From positions 21,371,971-21,435,970 of the forward strand of contig OX463788.1 in assembly GCA_949825025.1 (NCBI GenBank): 64,000 nt of DNA, read 5' to 3'. The notes under the pieces were generated by a model. It was not told the DNA's origin, ran no database searches, and saw only the letters and a program-made list of their open reading frames with translations. Below, one piece after another: positions 1-12,626 of this stretch. Each line of letters starts with the position of its first letter. Positions within the stretch are counted from its first letter, which is position 1. Origin of the DNA: Siphlonurus alternatus. Lineage: Eukaryota > Arthropoda > Insecta > Ephemeroptera > Siphlonuridae. The translations under genes were made by a program, and so were the position numbers.

Positions 1-840
1 GTCGTCTTGTGAGAATATGATGAGAATATTGAAAATGATGTCCCCATGCAATAAACTTTATTAATTTATTTGTATTAAGTATGTCTATTACCATCATTCA
101 CGCAAAATTGAAAGCTTTTTTTGTATAGTTTATTCATAGGCTATAATACACATTATAGTAAATGATGTGGATGCATCGTACAATTAGTTAATACGAGTAT
201 CTGGATTTATTGTACAAACTAGGGCTTACAATAATATATTATTTTGGAATTGTATTTTAATTCTTTTGATATATTTATAAAATTTGAAATACATATTATA
301 TATCCTTTTCGAAAGGAGTTGGTTCAGACATTTATATCTTAAAATAGCCTATTGAAAGGTCAGTTAAATTGATTTAGTATAGAATGTCAATGTTCTTGTT
401 TTTAAACATATTGAGTCCGATCGAGTTGAAATCTGCTAAAGAAAAGAAATGAAGAAATTGATGTCTACAACGTTATATTCAATGCTGCTATAGTACGACT
501 TAATTTCGATAGACGAGCAATTCTTCTTGACTCATCAAAAACAAATACCATGATAAGAATAATAAATAGCATAATAAATGCTGCCCATTGAACTGCTTTT
601 ATACATAAAAAACATATTAAATTGCCATGAATCGTAGTGTTTTTGCGTTGAGTTTACCTTCAATAAAATATAACAGCGTTGTTTACGTTTTGTTACAGTG
701 GAATCCAATATTTGTAAAATGAAATAGTCTCTTAACAGGAAAGGAACATTAACTGAGTTACTAAAAACATTTCACATTTTTAAACAATTACCGTTTTTTT
801 TTTTTTTTTATGAGAAAAAATTATACAATAAGTTAAAATA
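1..840. other. AT-rich non-coding stretch
   Basis: No open frame of note, no recognisable repeat and no RNA gene is visible here. There is a short T-run near 794-809. It is probably intergenic or intronic DNA upstream of the opsin. Confidence 0.5.
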
Positions 841-924
841 CTAATCTTCATTTTTTTCTACCTGAGCAGTGCCAACAAACAGAGAGCAAGGTGTATTTCG
901 TGCCATCCCGAGGTGTGCATTTGG

Positions 925-1102
<178 letters not shown>

Positions 1103-1191
1103 AATATAGTGTACATTGCAGATTTTGCCATAGCATTTCATTTTAAAGAAGTAAACAAATATAGTAACTGCGTGTTATGTTATTTTATGTT

Positions 1192-1543
1192 GATCGGTTT
1201 TCGTTGGATCACCGAAGTCAGCGAAGTCAAGCGTGATTAGTACTTGGATGGGTGACCATTTCAAGTAAAAATCACGTTGCTTCCTCCCTGGGGTAAATTC
1301 TTCTCGCTTTCCACCCAGTGCAGTAATGAATTTGTGTGTGGTTCCCCAAGATTTGGACATCGCTTTGGTCCATTGAGAAAAAGTAGAGGTGTCCGTCCTG
1401 ACTGAGGTTTTCCACGGTTCCCTCAGTCTCACCTCAGCGAATGCTGAGAAGCGTAACAAGCCGTTATGTGGCCACCATCCTTTCCCTACCTTATTCCTAC
1501 CCCGCCGCAAGCTGTAAGCTCTTATAGGGGTGTATCCTTGTAA

Positions 1544-1560
<17 letters not shown>
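1192..1560 (+). mobile_element. 5S rRNA-derived SINE, copy 1
   Basis: The head at 1207-1256 contains GATCACCGAAGTCAGCGAAG and TTAGTACTTGGATGGGTGAC, which match the internal promoter part of animal 5S rRNA. The body (CCTGGGGTAAATTC, TTCCACCCAGTGCA, CTGACTGAGG, ACGGTTCCCTCAGTCTCACC) is shared with the copies at 3963, 16379 and, more weakly, 19639. The copy ends with GGGTGTATCCTTGTA followed by a long A-run (1543-1566). It is a polymerase III type retroposon that depends on a LINE for movement. The 5' end is shorter than in the 3963 copy. Confidence 0.85.
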
Positions 1561-1566
<6 letters not shown>

Positions 1567-1574
<8 letters not shown>

Positions 1575-3877
1575 TTGTTTTACACAAAATTAAAGGCATA
1601 CATTCTTCGCTTATAAATATAAGTCAAAATTTTATACCTATTGCTATTCCAATTTCATAGTATTATTTATTTATTTATTAATATTATTATTTTTTAATCC
1701 ATTAATATGTCTATTTCTTTCGCATTAGGGTTGCAATGGATTTATCACTACACCAGCCTTAATTTTATTGGATTGTTTGTGAATCACCTGCCTCTGAATT
1801 GTTATTAATGTATTCTTAAAGGAAATATGGTAAAATTAATTAATAGTTGCAGGAATACCTTTTTTGTAATTATTTTATTGAACACAAATACGGTACAGAT
1901 AACAATTAGCCATAGATAATTAGATATAGATAACATATACATATTAAATCAGAAACACAAATGGAATTATAGAAGTTATAGAACACGAAAAGAGGTATAG
2001 ATAGACAGTATAGAGAATAGAACCTTTTTATCTGCTAACATGTCTCTTCTCTGGTTTAACAATGAAGGGAAAAGAGTGACAAATCTCAACGGAAAGATTG
2101 TCACAACTATATATAAATATTAATTATAGTAATATATAAATATTTCGTGAATATGATATAGAATAAATTAGTTTGCTTTTAAAATTCTCGGAGACATTAA
2201 AATAAATTATAAAGTTAGTAAATATTTGTCTACTTATTTCAAAAACCATTTCAAAAGCCATGACCATAATCAAGTTATGACCATTTCAAGAAAGGTCATT
2301 GTTTACAATAAAACTATAATATGAGATAACGAGCCGCAATAGCAATGCCATAGAAACGGCTCTGGGTCTTTATAAATGTATACAAGTTTCGTGCTCACTA
2401 ATTTACCAAAAAATTCTTAATTTTTTCTTCCGATCGAGTTCAATTAAAAAAAAAAAAACTTATAGATCCACCATAAAGCTGCCCCAGTCATAAAATAAAC
2501 CTAATCATTATAAGTTTCTTTTTTCCTGTAAATTAGTAATTATGTCCATGCAGATTTTCTCCTTTCTCTCTATTATAATGATAGCCAATTGCTGAAATAG
2601 TCCAACTATAATTGGTTACTGTGGATACTTTAAAATTATATTAATTACAAAATATATGTTAATGACAATAAGATTTAAAATACTGCCGTAAAATTATTTG
2701 AATTACAGGTGCGTAATTTTTGTTTTAAGTTTAATTGACGCCACCTTGTATTGAATTTGTTCACAGTTTAACTGAATTGAATAAATTAAAGTAGAATATT
2801 CAAAATCCTTCCTGATTTTATATAGTTTAGTACCTCAAATGAAACATGGATTGATCATAGAGGGTGTTTACTTAAATTTCAAGACGCGATTACTGATTAT
2901 TTAGTATGCAGCTTAGTTTATAAGCAAGTTATGATCGTATTATAATGTAGTTGATTGAATACATTCTGTAGAATAAGGTTGTTGCATGGGTGCGAAATCT
3001 CTGCATAAACTTGAATTACTAAATACAATGTTGTTATTATAGGAAAGCAAGGCTGGTTGTAGATTCATAATTTTAGTTTAACATCTTGCTGTTATATTTT
3101 AACAGGACCATTCGATTTTTGTTTGTTTGTTTGTTATTATTTGTTATTTTTTATTTAAATTCTTGTTACATTTTTCTGTACCAGTTGGCTGTCAATTTTT
3201 AATTTTGAAATGTAAACCAGAATTTTAATATTGACAAATAAGAAAAAAGTAAGGGAGTAATCAAAATAAAAAAATCTACTATATTACAATAATTTTAATA
3301 TGTAAATATATTATTATGTTATTTATTTCTAATAGATCGTCAATTGTTAAAATATGACGAAAGAAAACAAAATGTAAAACTATTATATATTATATAGTCT
3401 TAACTACAACTTTGCTTCATTAATGTTTCTGTGATTAATGAAGCCTAATTATACTTTTCCACGAAACAGCGTGACATAAAAATATAATTTTTATTCTTTT
3501 CAGGCGTGAAATATCATTTCATGCTGCAGTTGCATTAAAATCATCCACTAACAATGAAATATGACGGATTCTGTTCGTTATTTCCCATAATTTTATTTCA
3601 TAATTTTCTAGCTTGATAGAGCTGTAGAGCTGATTTAGTATTACTGCATTGGACTGGGTGCAAAGCACGCAAGTTTATTAAGAAAATGATTTTCCAGTAG
3701 TACCGAATTACTGATGCCTCTATATTTTATAGCCTGGAATTTGTGGGGATGTAACAACAATGTCCTGCATGGCGAGCTCTTGTATTTTCTTCATTGTTTA
3801 TAGTGATCGAACTGATCGACAATAAAAAACATTGATGCTGATATTAATAAGCTTATCAGTTATACATATAAGCTCTG

Positions 3878-3880
<3 letters not shown>
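1567..3880. other. AT-rich non-coding stretch without recognised genes
   Basis: No coding region could be supported. Small homopolymer runs and weak direct repeats occur (a CCATTTCAA-like motif near 2245-2285). Everything else looks like unique or strongly decayed sequence. Confidence 0.45.

Positions 3881-3960
<80 letters not shown>
3881..3960. repeat. (AT)n simple repeat
   Basis: About 40 AT units with a slight break near 3951. It directly abuts the 3' tail of the reversed 5S SINE, so it may have grown from the tail of that SINE. Confidence 0.95.
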
Positions 3961-3962
3961 AT

Positions 3963-4358
3963 TTTACAAGGATACACCCCTAAGTGGTCTAAGAGCTTAC
4001 AGCTCGCGGCGGGGTAATGGGTAGGGATAAGGTAGGAAACGAATGATGGCCACGGCCTTTTAAGCGCGGCGTCTCAGTTTTCGTTGAGGTGAGACTGAGG
4101 GAACCGTGGTAAACCTCAGTCAGGACGGAAACCTCTACTTTTTCAAATGAACTAAAACTATGTCCAAAGCTTGAGGAACCACACACAAGTGCATCACTGC
4201 ACTGGGTGGAAAGCGGAACGAAATTTACCCCATAGAGGGAGCAACGTAATTTTTACTTGAAACAGTCACCCATCCAAATACTAACCACGCTCGACGTAGC
4301 TTGACTTGACTTCGGTTATCTAGCGAGAACCGGTCAATGCACTGCGCCACGCTCACCC
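3963..4358 (-). mobile_element. 5S rRNA-derived SINE, copy 2 (longest head)
   Basis: On the minus strand it starts with GTGGCGCAGTGCATTGACCG, which resembles a tRNA A box (TGGCGCAGTGC). A 5S-like block follows (ACCGAAGTCAAG, GAGCGTGGTTAGTATTTGG, GATGGGTGAC), then the shared body and the tail GGGGTGTATCCTTGTAAAA. The 5' end is the most complete of the four copies together with that at 19639. Several point differences from the copy at 1192 show that the copies are old and diverged. Confidence 0.85.
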
Positions 4359-4402
4359 ATAATAATAATATATAATATATGCTACTTTATCAGTAATAAC
4401 TT

Positions 4403-5733
4403 TTGGCAAGTTCACCTAATGTGGAGAAAAAGAGTTGTGAGTTGTCAGAAAAAACGGAGAACATAAAAATACCTTATATATATATTATATTATATATATT
4501 TGATACTGTCAAGACTCAAGAGTCAAGATTTAATCCCACACGTTATAACCTATCTTACAGCATTGAAGGAAATAAGTTGAGACAGAAAACAGAAATTTTT
4601 GGGAAAAGTCTCGCGTCAGTGAGTCATGCTGTGATCCAGTAAAAAAAAAAAAAGAAAAAAAGAAAAAGTTAGATGCTGCTATGACAAAGGAATTAAAATC
4701 CGCACCATCACCGTGGAAAAGCCTCTGATCTTCGGAATGTGTATATAATTTAATATATTAATATAAAGAGGATTCTAGTCGCTTGGGTGCTTCAAATAAT
4801 TATAGCAAACATATACCATTACAATAAAATTGTTTAGTTCGTCTTATCTTTGCCTTCATTCAAATATTTAAAGAATTTTGAAATATTACTGGATAAAATT
4901 AGAAAATAATGCAGTGCAATTTTGCATGCAGTCATTATTCATTAAATAATTAAAAATTTTGGCTGGATATGGCTCCTTCAACTAATTTGCCGAACACAGA
5001 TGATGATGAAATTTAGCGAGATTTTTTTTAAGTCTATAAATAGAACCTCTCTTTAACAATGGAAATAATCTTGAAATTTTTAACTGCTTGGGAAAAATAC
5101 TTTCATAGATAGATTGATAATTTATTATAGATAGAAACAAAGCCTCTTTTGCTTGACAATTGATGATGTGGTAAATAGAAAATTCTTCATTACACAGGCT
5201 AAATATTATACTATTCTATCTGGTATGTGATAAGACTTATTGTTTCATATGAGATGATGAAAGCCAATGAACTGCTAGTCGAGTCATTACATATCTGTTT
5301 TTATATTGTGATTGATTTCATACTTCACTATTAAATATATCACAGTTGAAATTGAGCTCTTTTGTCAAACCTTTTATTAGCAGTATTTTGCAGTTGAAAT
5401 TTTGTTTTAATTGAGTCAATAAAGAAGTTTTCTTTTGTCATATCATATCAAAGTCTTGTGGGGTAAATTTTAATACATATTATAGGATTAAATTTCTTGA
5501 CTCTTAACATTTTAAATTTAATGGCATTTCATATCATAACCTTGGCACAACGTCATTCCATGTTCTTCCACAAAGCCTATTTAATTTGTTTGGGGCAATT
5601 AAAGGATCATTCGTTATTGATCTAGTTTCGTACTTATGCACACGCAATTCACCGTGATGCAAATAAAAATATTTCACAATTTTTATTAACGAATGTTTAG
5701 CTTGAAGATGTACTGGTATTCTGGTATATATAG
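4403..5733. other. AT-rich non-coding stretch
   Basis: An A-rich tract lies at 4641-4668. No gene, RNA or mobile element is recognised. Short frames here lack codon-usage or domain support. Confidence 0.4.
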
Positions 5734-6810
5734 TACATTCCCAGGCTCGGACTGGCCATAAGAGTTGGTGAGCGATCGCTCAGTAGGCCCCCCCGGTTGG
5801 AGGCCCCCAAAATGTTAAAAGTAGGCCCCCCAGGGTGAAGTAGGCCCCCCAGGGTGAAGTAGGCCCTCCCTACATCGCGAAGCGATGTAAAATTTAATGT
5901 ATAGACACAGTGTTCTGAAGATGTAGAGTAAAACAAGAGGCTTAACAGTACAAAGAACTGTCTATTATATTTAATAGGTATTATATATTCATATAATAAC
6001 CAATTACTTCTTATACATTTCAATTTATTTACTATGAATTTTCAACTTTGAAGTGCCAGCAATTTTTAAAACAAAAAGACAACAATTACATACCGTAATA
6101 ACTTTCATGAGAAAATATAAGGGTTCAGTTGGAGGCCCCCCCAAAATATAAAAGGTAGGCCCTCATAATGAAGACCTACCTTTAATATTTTTAGGGGGCC
6201 TCCAACCACCGTGCCGAGGGTCAAGGGTCCTTATATTTCTTTAAAAAAAAGTATTGTGTAAAATTCTCCTTCGTGATATGACCAAGAAGGCCCTCTATAC
6301 ATCGCAATCGGAAAAGGTGTAAGAAAAACGAAGGAAAATAATTTTGGAAAATTAATGTAGAGTAACTAAATCAAGGTGTATAAAGCCCTGAAGGCCCCTT
6401 AGACCTGCAAGGCCCCTTGGTCCTGCACTAATATATAAGTCAAGTTTAATATTAACATATTCTGTTGCGGTATATAATGTTTTATTTTTATTTTTTAATA
6501 TATATCATCTTTTTTATAATTTATTAGAGTGATAAAAATAAGCCAGAACGGTTTAAAACGCCAATCCGGAAAGGTGCATGGACATGTATTATTGAATTAA
6601 AAAAATTCTTACATTTTATTATTAAAAATACCAAATATAAATTATAGATTAAATTTTGTAAGTTTTTTTTTACAAAATCTTCCGCTAGCTTCGCTTTTTC
6701 GTAATTCGTAGTCTTCTTCATAATATAAGACAAAAAGATGTATATAGCACGGCGTACTTGTTTCTTTCATTACACATTTTTTTGTATTTTTTTATCTATT
6801 CATGCATGAT

Positions 6811-7175
6811 TTAAGGGTAAAATAACACCACCAATGTTTAAAAAAAAATCCCTGACACAAAAATTATGAAAAACAATTAAAATGTTCTCCTCTACACCCG
6901 CTATCAATATATATAGCTAAAAGATCAGGTACACAAATATGATCTAGTTTTTTAGTTATTAATTTTTAAAGTTGACTACTTTAACATGGAGAAATGGAAA
7001 TTCCATGTTAAATTAGTCAACTTTAAAAATTCATAACTAAAAAACTAGATCGTATTTGTATACCTGATCTTTTAGCTATTGATAGGGGGTGTATAGAGGA
7101 GAATTCATTTTAAATTTTTTTCAGAATTTTTGTGAGGGATTTTTTTTAACATTGGTGGCGTTATCTTACTCTTAA
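6811..7175. mobile_element. Palindromic TTAA-flanked MITE, copy 1
   Basis: A 365-bp near-perfect inverted repeat. The left arm starts TTAAGGGTAAAATAACACC and the right arm ends GGCGTTATCTTACTCTTAA. Shared arm blocks are ATGTTCTCCTCTACACC, ACTAGATC and AAAGTTGACTA. The centre is ATTTCCATGTTAAA-like. It has no coding capacity. TTAA at both ends fits a piggyBac-type target site. Related copies lie at 22209-22596, 49257-49618 and, as one arm only, 58691-58883. Confidence 0.85.
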
Positions 7176-8478
7176 TGCTCAAATCACTTAAATGAGAAAC
7201 TGCATATCCAGCCCAGAATAGTGCAACTATTTTTCTAGGAAATGGAAAAAAAAAGAGAGAATCTAATTTTGACCTGAAAATTAAAATTGGAGGTATTTTA
7301 ACGCAAGGGCTATATACTATATACTAATACTTGTATATAGTCCTTGATTTTAACGTACCGCAATATATTTTGTAATGAATTCGGTCATTTTTCGAGCACA
7401 GTTATAAGCAGCTGCACATAATACATGACACAGAAATATATAAAAAAATAAACGGATGAAAATACGTGCATTATATTGCGATTAAAAATGTTTGATTGTC
7501 CCGCAATTTAATTTATTTTTAATTAAATAATAAGTAAGAAATGTATCTGCTCCCTGAAAAAATATTTTTCGGGAAAACAAACATTCCATCCAAAATCCAA
7601 AGTAACAAAATATTTGTCAACTTTTGCTGGGAATATATTTTTTATTCAAAGCTTTATTAATTTTTAATTATTTTTTTATCGTTTAATTAACTGTTCAACG
7701 CCGGCTAAAACAATACAAAATTATTTTAAAATTGATAAAGTTTCGAATAAAAAATATACTCCCAACAAATGTTTTTGTTGGCAATTATGATTTTACGTTG
7801 AATAATGCAATGATTTTTTCCCCAGAAAAAAAGTTTATCTATGGAGGAGACCCACTTTTTATTTAATTAAAAATTAGTTTTTCAAATTAGGACAATTAAA
7901 CTATTTTTATCGCATTGTGCATGTTTTCATTCGTTTATTTTAAATATTTCAGGGTCATAACATGTTTTGTTAATTTTAGATGAATTTTTAAGTGCCAAGT
8001 GCGCAAATCGGGAAAGTCATGAAAATCCATTGAAAGAACCCAAGGTTGCAATGTTCTGTCAAAAATATCACAGAAATTAAAATTTTTGCTTCAAAAATAT
8101 GAAATTACTAATAAAAATTAAGAAATAAATTTGCTGTGTGTCAGTATATTTTTTACAATATTCTGGGCTTATTGAAACCTGCAGAGCTACAACTCTCCAA
8201 AGTTCAGGTGACTCAATTTGTGAATCCGAGAGTATAGTGTTATAATCCTTATTGAAAATCAAATTTTTAAAGGTGAACCAAAATTAACACTTTTTTTCTA
8301 CATATTCAGGTACATTACTAGAATTATTTTGGTATTTAATATATGTTCCACAATAATTTGATACGATTAATTATTTTTCTAACTGTGCATTTTTTGACCA
8401 TAAGTCACACAGAAAAATGTTCCAATAAAGTTTTAGTTGTTAAATTTGGGACTTTATACTTGCAAAACTCCTCGATTA

Positions 8479-8504
8479 AAAAAAAAAAAAAAAAAAAAAA
8501 AAAA
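8479..8504. repeat. poly(A) run
   Basis: About 26 consecutive A residues. The lysine-rich frame that crosses it is an artefact. Confidence 0.9.
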
Positions 8505-8797
8505 GTGAAAGAAAAAAATATACAGAAAATATGACTCGCGTTATCATGCACCAAAAAAGGTTTAAATTAATTTTCCCTTAGAATCCAAAATTTCATAAAA
8601 AAAAATATAAAATCTCGCGATGTTTAGACATTTTTGTATTAAAAAGTATAAGCAAGCCACGCCCCTTTTTTGAAAAAAATCGCGCCTGCGGCGGGCTGCT
8701 TGGGGGGCTCCGCCCCCCAAACCCCCCGATGGTGTAGAGGCCCCCGCCTTTCATTGCTCAGTAGGCCTTTTGACCCCAGTCCGACCCTGACATTCCA

Positions 8798-9653
8798 ATA
8801 TTTTAAATACTATCTGCAGCTTCAAATTTATATTCAATTTTCTTAGATTTTAACACCCGTTGTTGCATTTTTATTAACTTTGTTTGAGCTCTTACTCACA
8901 ATCAGTAAATTTGCAACCCAGTATGTCATAAATTAAAAGAATGCTGCTAGTGGCAAAATATACTTTTCTTATTTATTTATTTTCTATAACTATTGATTTT
9001 AATTTGTATATTTGTGGATGCCAAACAAAATTTCCATAAATTATTATACCCAAATATGGATGAACTTTTTACTTGCTCAATTTCCTCGCAACTATCCAAT
9101 TAGGCATTCATTACTATTATGATATGGATTGTTATTTAAATACATTAATTTTTCTCAAGTATTTATTATATATATATTCAAACTACATAGAATTTGCTAA
9201 AAATTGTTATTTGAAGGCTAAAATCTATCCTGAATTCTTCATGGATATACCCGATCTCTATAAAATACTATTTTTCATTTTCATAACACTCACGCGCTCA
9301 AGAATCTCATACACTGCTTTGAAGCTAAAAGTTTTCAAATTTCTCTCTCGTTCTTTCTGTTGAATATTGGATCAGTCAACAAAAAAATCTCACGGTGCTA
9401 TATAATGTGTGTAAAGTATTAATCTGACAGAGTGCCGCTGACGTATATACAAGCTAACTCTACAGATACCATTTTGACTTTAAGGCTATCCCTGCGAGTG
9501 CTTTTACAACACTTTACTCATATCATGTTGTATTTTGTTACATTCTTGTATACAAAATTATTGTACGGTACACCTTGCGACAATCCAAACATTACTTTGC
9601 TCGAATCTCGGTATTTTTAGTCAAAGGATATGATGCTTAAATTTGTATGTATG
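8798..9653. other. AT-rich non-coding stretch
   Basis: An open frame of 96 codons at 9073-9363 has no recognisable domain and an AT-rich composition like its surroundings. I regard it as chance. Nothing else is recognised. Confidence 0.4.
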
Positions 9654-9847
9654 CAGGAGCGGATCCAGACCGCGGCTCTAAGGGGGGAAGGGGGGGGGGG
9701 GGGCGGTGCCCTATCCCGCAATGTTAAATTTTGGGATGGGAAGGGGGGCGATGGGTGGGGGGGGTGGTAATACCTTCAATGTATTTTGGGACCTTTTGGG
9801 AGGGGCGATCGCCCCCATCGCCCCCCCCCCCCTTGGATCCGCGCCTG
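9654..9847. mobile_element. Short hAT MITE (CAGGnGCGGATCCAG ends)
   Basis: A 194-bp element with ends CAGGAGCGGATCCAG and, reverse-complemented, CAGGCGCGGATCCAAG, a well-known hAT terminal type. The flanks TATGTATG (9646-9653) and TGTGTATG (9848-9855) match at 7 of 8 positions, as expected for the hAT 8-bp target duplication. The inside is made of G-runs and C-runs around TTTTGGGA. Glycine/proline-rich frames across it are not genes. Confidence 0.85.
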
Positions 9848-10116
9848 TGTGTATGGCTATATCAGTTACTCATTCCTACAGTCCCCCAAATTTTAATCTG
9901 CATCTCTTCATCACGTGAAGCTACAGCTCTACTAAATCAGGTAGATTAACGTTTGATCCATCGCCAAATGTACTCAGAACGCAAATTTATTTGAGCATTT
10001 TGCTTTAGGGAAAACGCATGCATAGGTGGCAAATAATATAACACGAATTTCGGCACGTTACAATACGAAGCATGACAATATGACGAACGACTCTCTACAT
10101 CCAGCAAGGAAGTAGC

Positions 10117-10207
<91 letters not shown>

Positions 10208-10209
10208 TT
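10117..10209. repeat. (TTTA)n simple repeat
   Basis: About 23 ATTT units, followed by a short A-run. Confidence 0.97.
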
Positions 10210-10603
10210 AAAAAAAAACTATACTGGTTAGGTAATCAGATTGTAAAAAATATGTGCGATGTGACAAATTTTCTTGCTGAGATGTTGTATACAATATAAT
10301 ATATTATTTATCTGATTTATTTAATATATATTTCACCCGATACAAATTAAAATATATCGTAATACACAAATTGTTATCTATGCAGTATAACATTATTTAA
10401 TTAGAGTGGGGGATGACATGCAAAAGTGCCAAATAGATGCACCATAATACTAAAAGTGGCTGATATCCCAAAATAACTTATAACCATCATAAACTGTAAA
10501 AAAAAGTAGAGGATGTGTTAATTTATGGTGGCAAGGTTTAATTGGTGCAGTCTTACACCAAATCAAAGCATGATATATATGTACAGATATATATATATAT
10601 ATA
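10210..10603. other. AT-rich spacer
   Basis: No gene seen. It ends in a short (AT)n (10586-10603) that forms the left flank of the foldback element starting at 10604. Confidence 0.5.
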
Positions 10604-12601
10604 TGTTAGCACCCAAAGCCGAATTCGGGCAAAAGCCGAAAAAAATGCTCACATCTAGTTCTGCGCATCACGAAATGAGCCAAAGCCGAAGTGAGTTTTT
10701 TTTTCGGCTTTGGCGCATTTCATTTTGAACAAAACTAGATCTGCTCAAATCGAAATGCGCCAAAGCCGATATGAGATTCTACTTCGGCTTTGGTGCATTT
10801 CATTTTGAGCAAAACTAGTTCTGCGCATCGCGGTTTGAGCAAAAGTCGAAATGATATTTTATTTCGGGTTTGGAGCAAAATTTTGAGCACATCTAGTTTT
10901 GCGCAAAATAAAGATGATTTTAGTGACGAGATGATATTTTTAATTTTAATGAAATTAATTTTAATTTTTCAAAAAGAAAAATAAAAAACTAAACTTATAA
11001 TAAATATTAATATTGTGACCTAATATCTTTCAAGCGCTGTTTAAAAATAAATTAATTAGGGAAAAAATAATAACTTTAAAATGTAATCATATACAGTATA
11101 CGTACATACCTTATAAAAACATTGTAGAATCTGTTGTTTTTATAAAACACTCCCCATTTCTGTTACTTAATTACTATTTGATTATGTTTTTGTTAAATTA
11201 ATAAATTTTTTGTTTTAAGAACTGCATGCAGCTCAAATAAAATAGACATATACGCCACACGTTTTAAAGTATTCTTTAGATTCACTCGCTCTCACCATTA
11301 GAAATATAATATTGTCACGCACGCACTTGTAAATTTCATAGTTCTATTTCTTCGAACATTGTAGCAGCCACAATACATAAACAATACGGCAATCAAATGG
11401 GGTTAAACTTCAATGCAGAGGTAAAGGCTACTTTCTTATCTCGTTGTACCGATAACAACCTGTATTGCATGATAGCCTAATTCTAAGAAATTAATTGCAG
11501 CTATAAGTATATGATTATACAGACTAAACTTGTTGGCCAACAATATTTGCGTGCGAGCGAGTAAATCTTTTTTTTTTTTATTATTGGTCATTTTGTTACA
11601 TAGATCAACCAAGGTTATTTTACATAACCTTATTGGTTGAAACAAGTTATTAAAAAGAATAATTCTTCAAGACCCTTATTATGTCTTTAAAGTTAATTTT
11701 AATTTACAACAATTTTTTTTTTTTTTTTTCAAAGAAAATATATAGAAGAAACTATTGACAAAATATTTTTCCAGAAAGAAAAAAATTAACATTTTGAAAC
11801 ATTTCTTTCAACTTATTTAAATTATAATGATTTAAAGAAAACAAAAAATTTTGAGTACAATATGATAATCAATTTTCCATAAGACTCTAGAACAATGTAG
11901 ATTACCCTATTTGAGTAGGGTAATCTAATATATACTTTAAAACGTGTGGCGTATATGTCTATTTTATTTGTGCTGCATGCAGTTCTTAAAACAAAAAATT
12001 TATTAATTTAACAAAAACATAATCAAGTAGTAATTAAGTGACAAAAATAGTGGAGTGTTTTATAAAAACAACAGATTCTACAATATTTTTATAAGGTATG
12101 TACGTATATTGTATATGATTACATTTTAAAGTTATTATTTTTTCCCTAATTAATTTATTTTTAAACAGCGCTTGAAAGATATTAGGTCACAATATTAATA
12201 TTTATTATAAGTTTAGTTTTTTATTTTTCTTTTTGAAAAATTAAAATTAATTTCATTAAAATTAAAAATATCATCTCGTCACTAAAATCATCTTTATTTT
12301 GCGCAAAACTAGATGTGCTCAAAATTTTGCTCCAAACCCGAAATAAAATATCATTTCGACTTTTGCTCAAACCGCGATGCGCAGAACTAGTTTTGCTCAA
12401 AATGAAATGCGCCAATGCCGAAGTAGAATCTCATATCGGCTTTGGCGCATTTCGATTTGAGCAGATCTAGTTTTGTTCAAAATGAAATGCGCCAAAGCCG
12501 AAAAAAAAACTCACTTCGGCTTTGGCTCATTTCGTGATGCGCAGAACTAGATGTGAGCATTTTTTTCGGCTTTTGCCCGAATTCGGCTTTGGGTGCTAAC
12601 A
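10604..12601. mobile_element. TGTTAGC-type foldback element, copy A
   Basis: A 1998-bp element. It begins TGTTAGCACCCAAAGCCG and ends with the reverse complement. The flanks both read TATA, so a 4-bp target duplication is possible. The outer ~300 bp of each arm consist of reiterated words: TTCGGCTTTGGCGCATTTC in both orientations, alternating with ACTAGTT/ACTAGAT and GCTCAAA blocks. The inner arms (about 10920-11280 and 11930-12290) are also inverted copies. A unique core of about 650 bp (11280-11930) carries no transposase; its one 69-codon minus-strand frame has no known domain. The copy at 36769-38767 is its near-identical reverse complement. The two arms differ from each other more than the two copies do. 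Confidence 0.85.
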
Positions 12602-12626
12602 TATACACAACACACACACACACACA

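Larger units (their letters stand above)
5742..8789. mobile_element. hAT-type DNA transposon, about 3 kb, no transposase seen
   Basis: The left end reads CAGGCTCGGACTGGCC. The right end, reverse-complemented, reads CAGGGTCGGACTGGGGTC. These are typical hAT terminal inverted repeats. Both ends continue into CGCTCAGTAGGCC/CCTACTGAGC and runs of GGCCCCCC. The flanks repeat ACATTCC (5735-5741 and 8790-8796), in keeping with a target duplication of 7-8 bp. No transposase frame is visible inside, so it looks non-autonomous or decayed. An internal hairpin built on GTAGGCCC and GGGGGCCTCC lies at about 6130-6205. A palindromic TTAA element (6811-7175) is nested in it, and a poly(A) run lies at 8479-8504. 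Confidence 0.8.

Noticed and set aside
9073..9363. 96-codon open frame as a host gene
   Set aside because: AT-rich composition identical to its surroundings, with no domain, splice context or neighbour support.
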